From Bacteroidota bacterium (GTDB lineage: Bacteria > Bacteroidota > Bacteroidia > Bacteroidales > Rikenellaceae), in NCBI GenBank assembly GCA_023413645.1, contig JAEZPN010000106.1, positions 1 to 13,507 of the forward strand: a stretch of 13,507 nucleotides of DNA, given 5' to 3'. Each line of letters opens with the position of its first letter. The stretch's first letter is position 1. This document shows, piece by piece, positions 12,776 to 13,507 of this stretch. The position numbers and the translations under genes were made by a program. The notes beneath the pieces were generated by a model, which made no database searches, was not told the DNA's origin, and worked only from the letters and a program-made list of their open reading frames with translations.

Positions 12776-13507
12776 TTATTTTCGGAAATTGAAATAGTAT
12801 GGGGCGCACTGCCAACCATTCGCCTCGTAGAACTTACGCATAAGTTCCATCTTCGCGCGGATAGTAGCGTCGTCGCGGCGGTCGTGTGACCACTGCACCT
12901 CGCACATAGCACCAAGACGTGGAAGAAGCATAATCTCCACAGTATCCATATCCTTGATATACTCAGACCACATATTAAGCTGAACGCCAATGATATGTGG
13001 GCGTGCAGCATCGCTCATACCCTCATATACATCCCATGCGTAGATCTTCTCAAAGGGGATGTGACCACCGATATGGAGACCCTCGCCCTCGCGGCTCTCA
13101 GTCTGGTAGAAGTTGAGGTAGCAGAGAGGCATGGGGGTCATCACAACGTCGTTACCGCGCTCTGCAGCGTAGATACCACCCTTGATGCCACGCCATGACA
13201 TTACGGTAGCTGTAGGTGTCACGCCGCCATCGAGAATCTCGTCCCAACCAATCATGCGGCGACCCTTGCTGTTGAGGTAGCGCTCGATGCGTGCCACGAG
13301 GTAGCCCTGAAGCTCCTCCTCTGACTCAAGACCCTCGGCCTTAATCTTTGCCTGGCAGTGCTCACACTCTACCCAGCGATCCTTGGGACACTCGTCGCCA
13401 CCAATGTGAATAAGCTCCGAGGGGAAGAGTTCAATTACCTCATCAAGGACATTCTCCAAAAACTCGTATGTTGTCTCCTTACCAGCGCAGAGCACCTCGG
13501 GTGTTAC
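12776..13507 (-). CDS. Beta-N-acetylhexosaminidase, GH20 (C-terminal part, cut by window edge)
   Basis: The frame is open to the window end; 243 residues are visible, and the true start lies outside. A GTG at 13495 is internal, not a start, because the upstream codons read V-T-P-E in a conserved region. The catalytic Asp-Glu pair is in LIHIGGDECPKDRW, the hallmark of GH20, which removes terminal N-acetylglucosamine or N-acetylgalactosamine by substrate-assisted catalysis. Further family motifs are GWDEILDGG, VMSWRGIKGG, DVVMTPMPLCYLNFYQ and GVQLNMWSEYI. The protein ends soon after the barrel (CAPYYFNFRK), so there are no C-terminal accessory domains. A signal peptide cannot be checked; the family in Bacteroidales is usually periplasmic or surface-bound and acts on host mucin or N-glycans, or on peptidoglycan-derived sugars. 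Confidence 0.94.
   Translation of the reverse strand, partial: VTPEVLCAGKETTYEFLENVLDEVIELFPSELIHIGGDECPKDRWVECEHCQAKIKAEGLESEEELQGYLVARIERYLNSKGRRMIGWDEILDGGVTPTATVMSWRGIKGGIYAAERGNDVVMTPMPLCYLNFYQTESREGEGLHIGGHIPFEKIYAWDVYEGMSDAARPHIIGVQLNMWSEYIKDMDTVEIMLLPRLGAMCEVQWSHDRRDDATIRAKMELMRKFYEANGWQCAPYYFNFRK

Noticed and set aside
13493..13495. GTG as the start codon of the hexosaminidase
   Set aside because: The frame stays open upstream to the window edge, and the visible part starts in the middle of the GH20 catalytic domain.

Overview
The window looks like chromosomal DNA from a gut-type member of the Bacteroidales (Bacteroidota). Upstream of several genes sits the Bacteroidetes -7 promoter element TAnnTTTG, Shine-Dalgarno sequences are weak or absent, there is a lipoprotein with a BACON-like domain, and the glycogen branching enzyme is of the eukaryote-like type common in this phylum. 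Moderate GC and strong GAG/AAG codon preference would fit an Alistipes-like or related lineage, but the genus cannot be fixed from this sequence alone.

Layout. (1) Positions 1-2151, minus strand: a TetR-family regulator gene, a TolC-type outer membrane efflux gene and the first seven codons of a further gene. This is the usual start of a regulated RND/ABC-type efflux operon. The tetR promoter is wrapped in a perfect 15-bp inverted repeat, a strong candidate autoregulatory operator. (2) 2232-5763, minus strand: a glycogen branching enzyme, a membrane-anchored protein with an SH3-like region, and an L,D-transpeptidase (probably a lipoprotein), closely spaced in that order of transcription. (3) 5764-5891: a divergent promoter region in which two opposed -7 elements form a 10-bp palindrome. 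(4) 5892-9864, plus strand: two paralogous POT/PTR-family peptide transporters, each with its own candidate promoter and terminator. Both lack the first Glu of the ExxER motif and carry different family-atypical insertions. The second has a loop of about 200 residues, predicted to be periplasmic, with a CxxC pair and a 12-bp tandem repeat. (5) 9929-10027: a REP/MITE-like imperfect palindrome. (6) 10123-12540, plus strand: an 805-residue lipoprotein with a BACON-like domain followed by about five related beta-rich modules and a basic tail. (7) 12559-12752: two strong hairpin terminators, the second apparently bidirectional. (8) 12776-13507, minus strand: the C-terminal part of a GH20 beta-N-acetylhexosaminidase, cut by the window edge.

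Together the genes suggest envelope and nutrient functions: efflux, peptidoglycan cross-linking, storage glucan branching, peptide uptake, a probable surface lipoprotein, and amino-sugar glycan breakdown. No phage, CRISPR, transposase, tRNA or rRNA was seen. The items most worth following up are the tetR operator, the back-to-back palindromic promoters, the variable-repeat periplasmic insertion in the second peptide transporter, the modular lipoprotein and the REP-like element.
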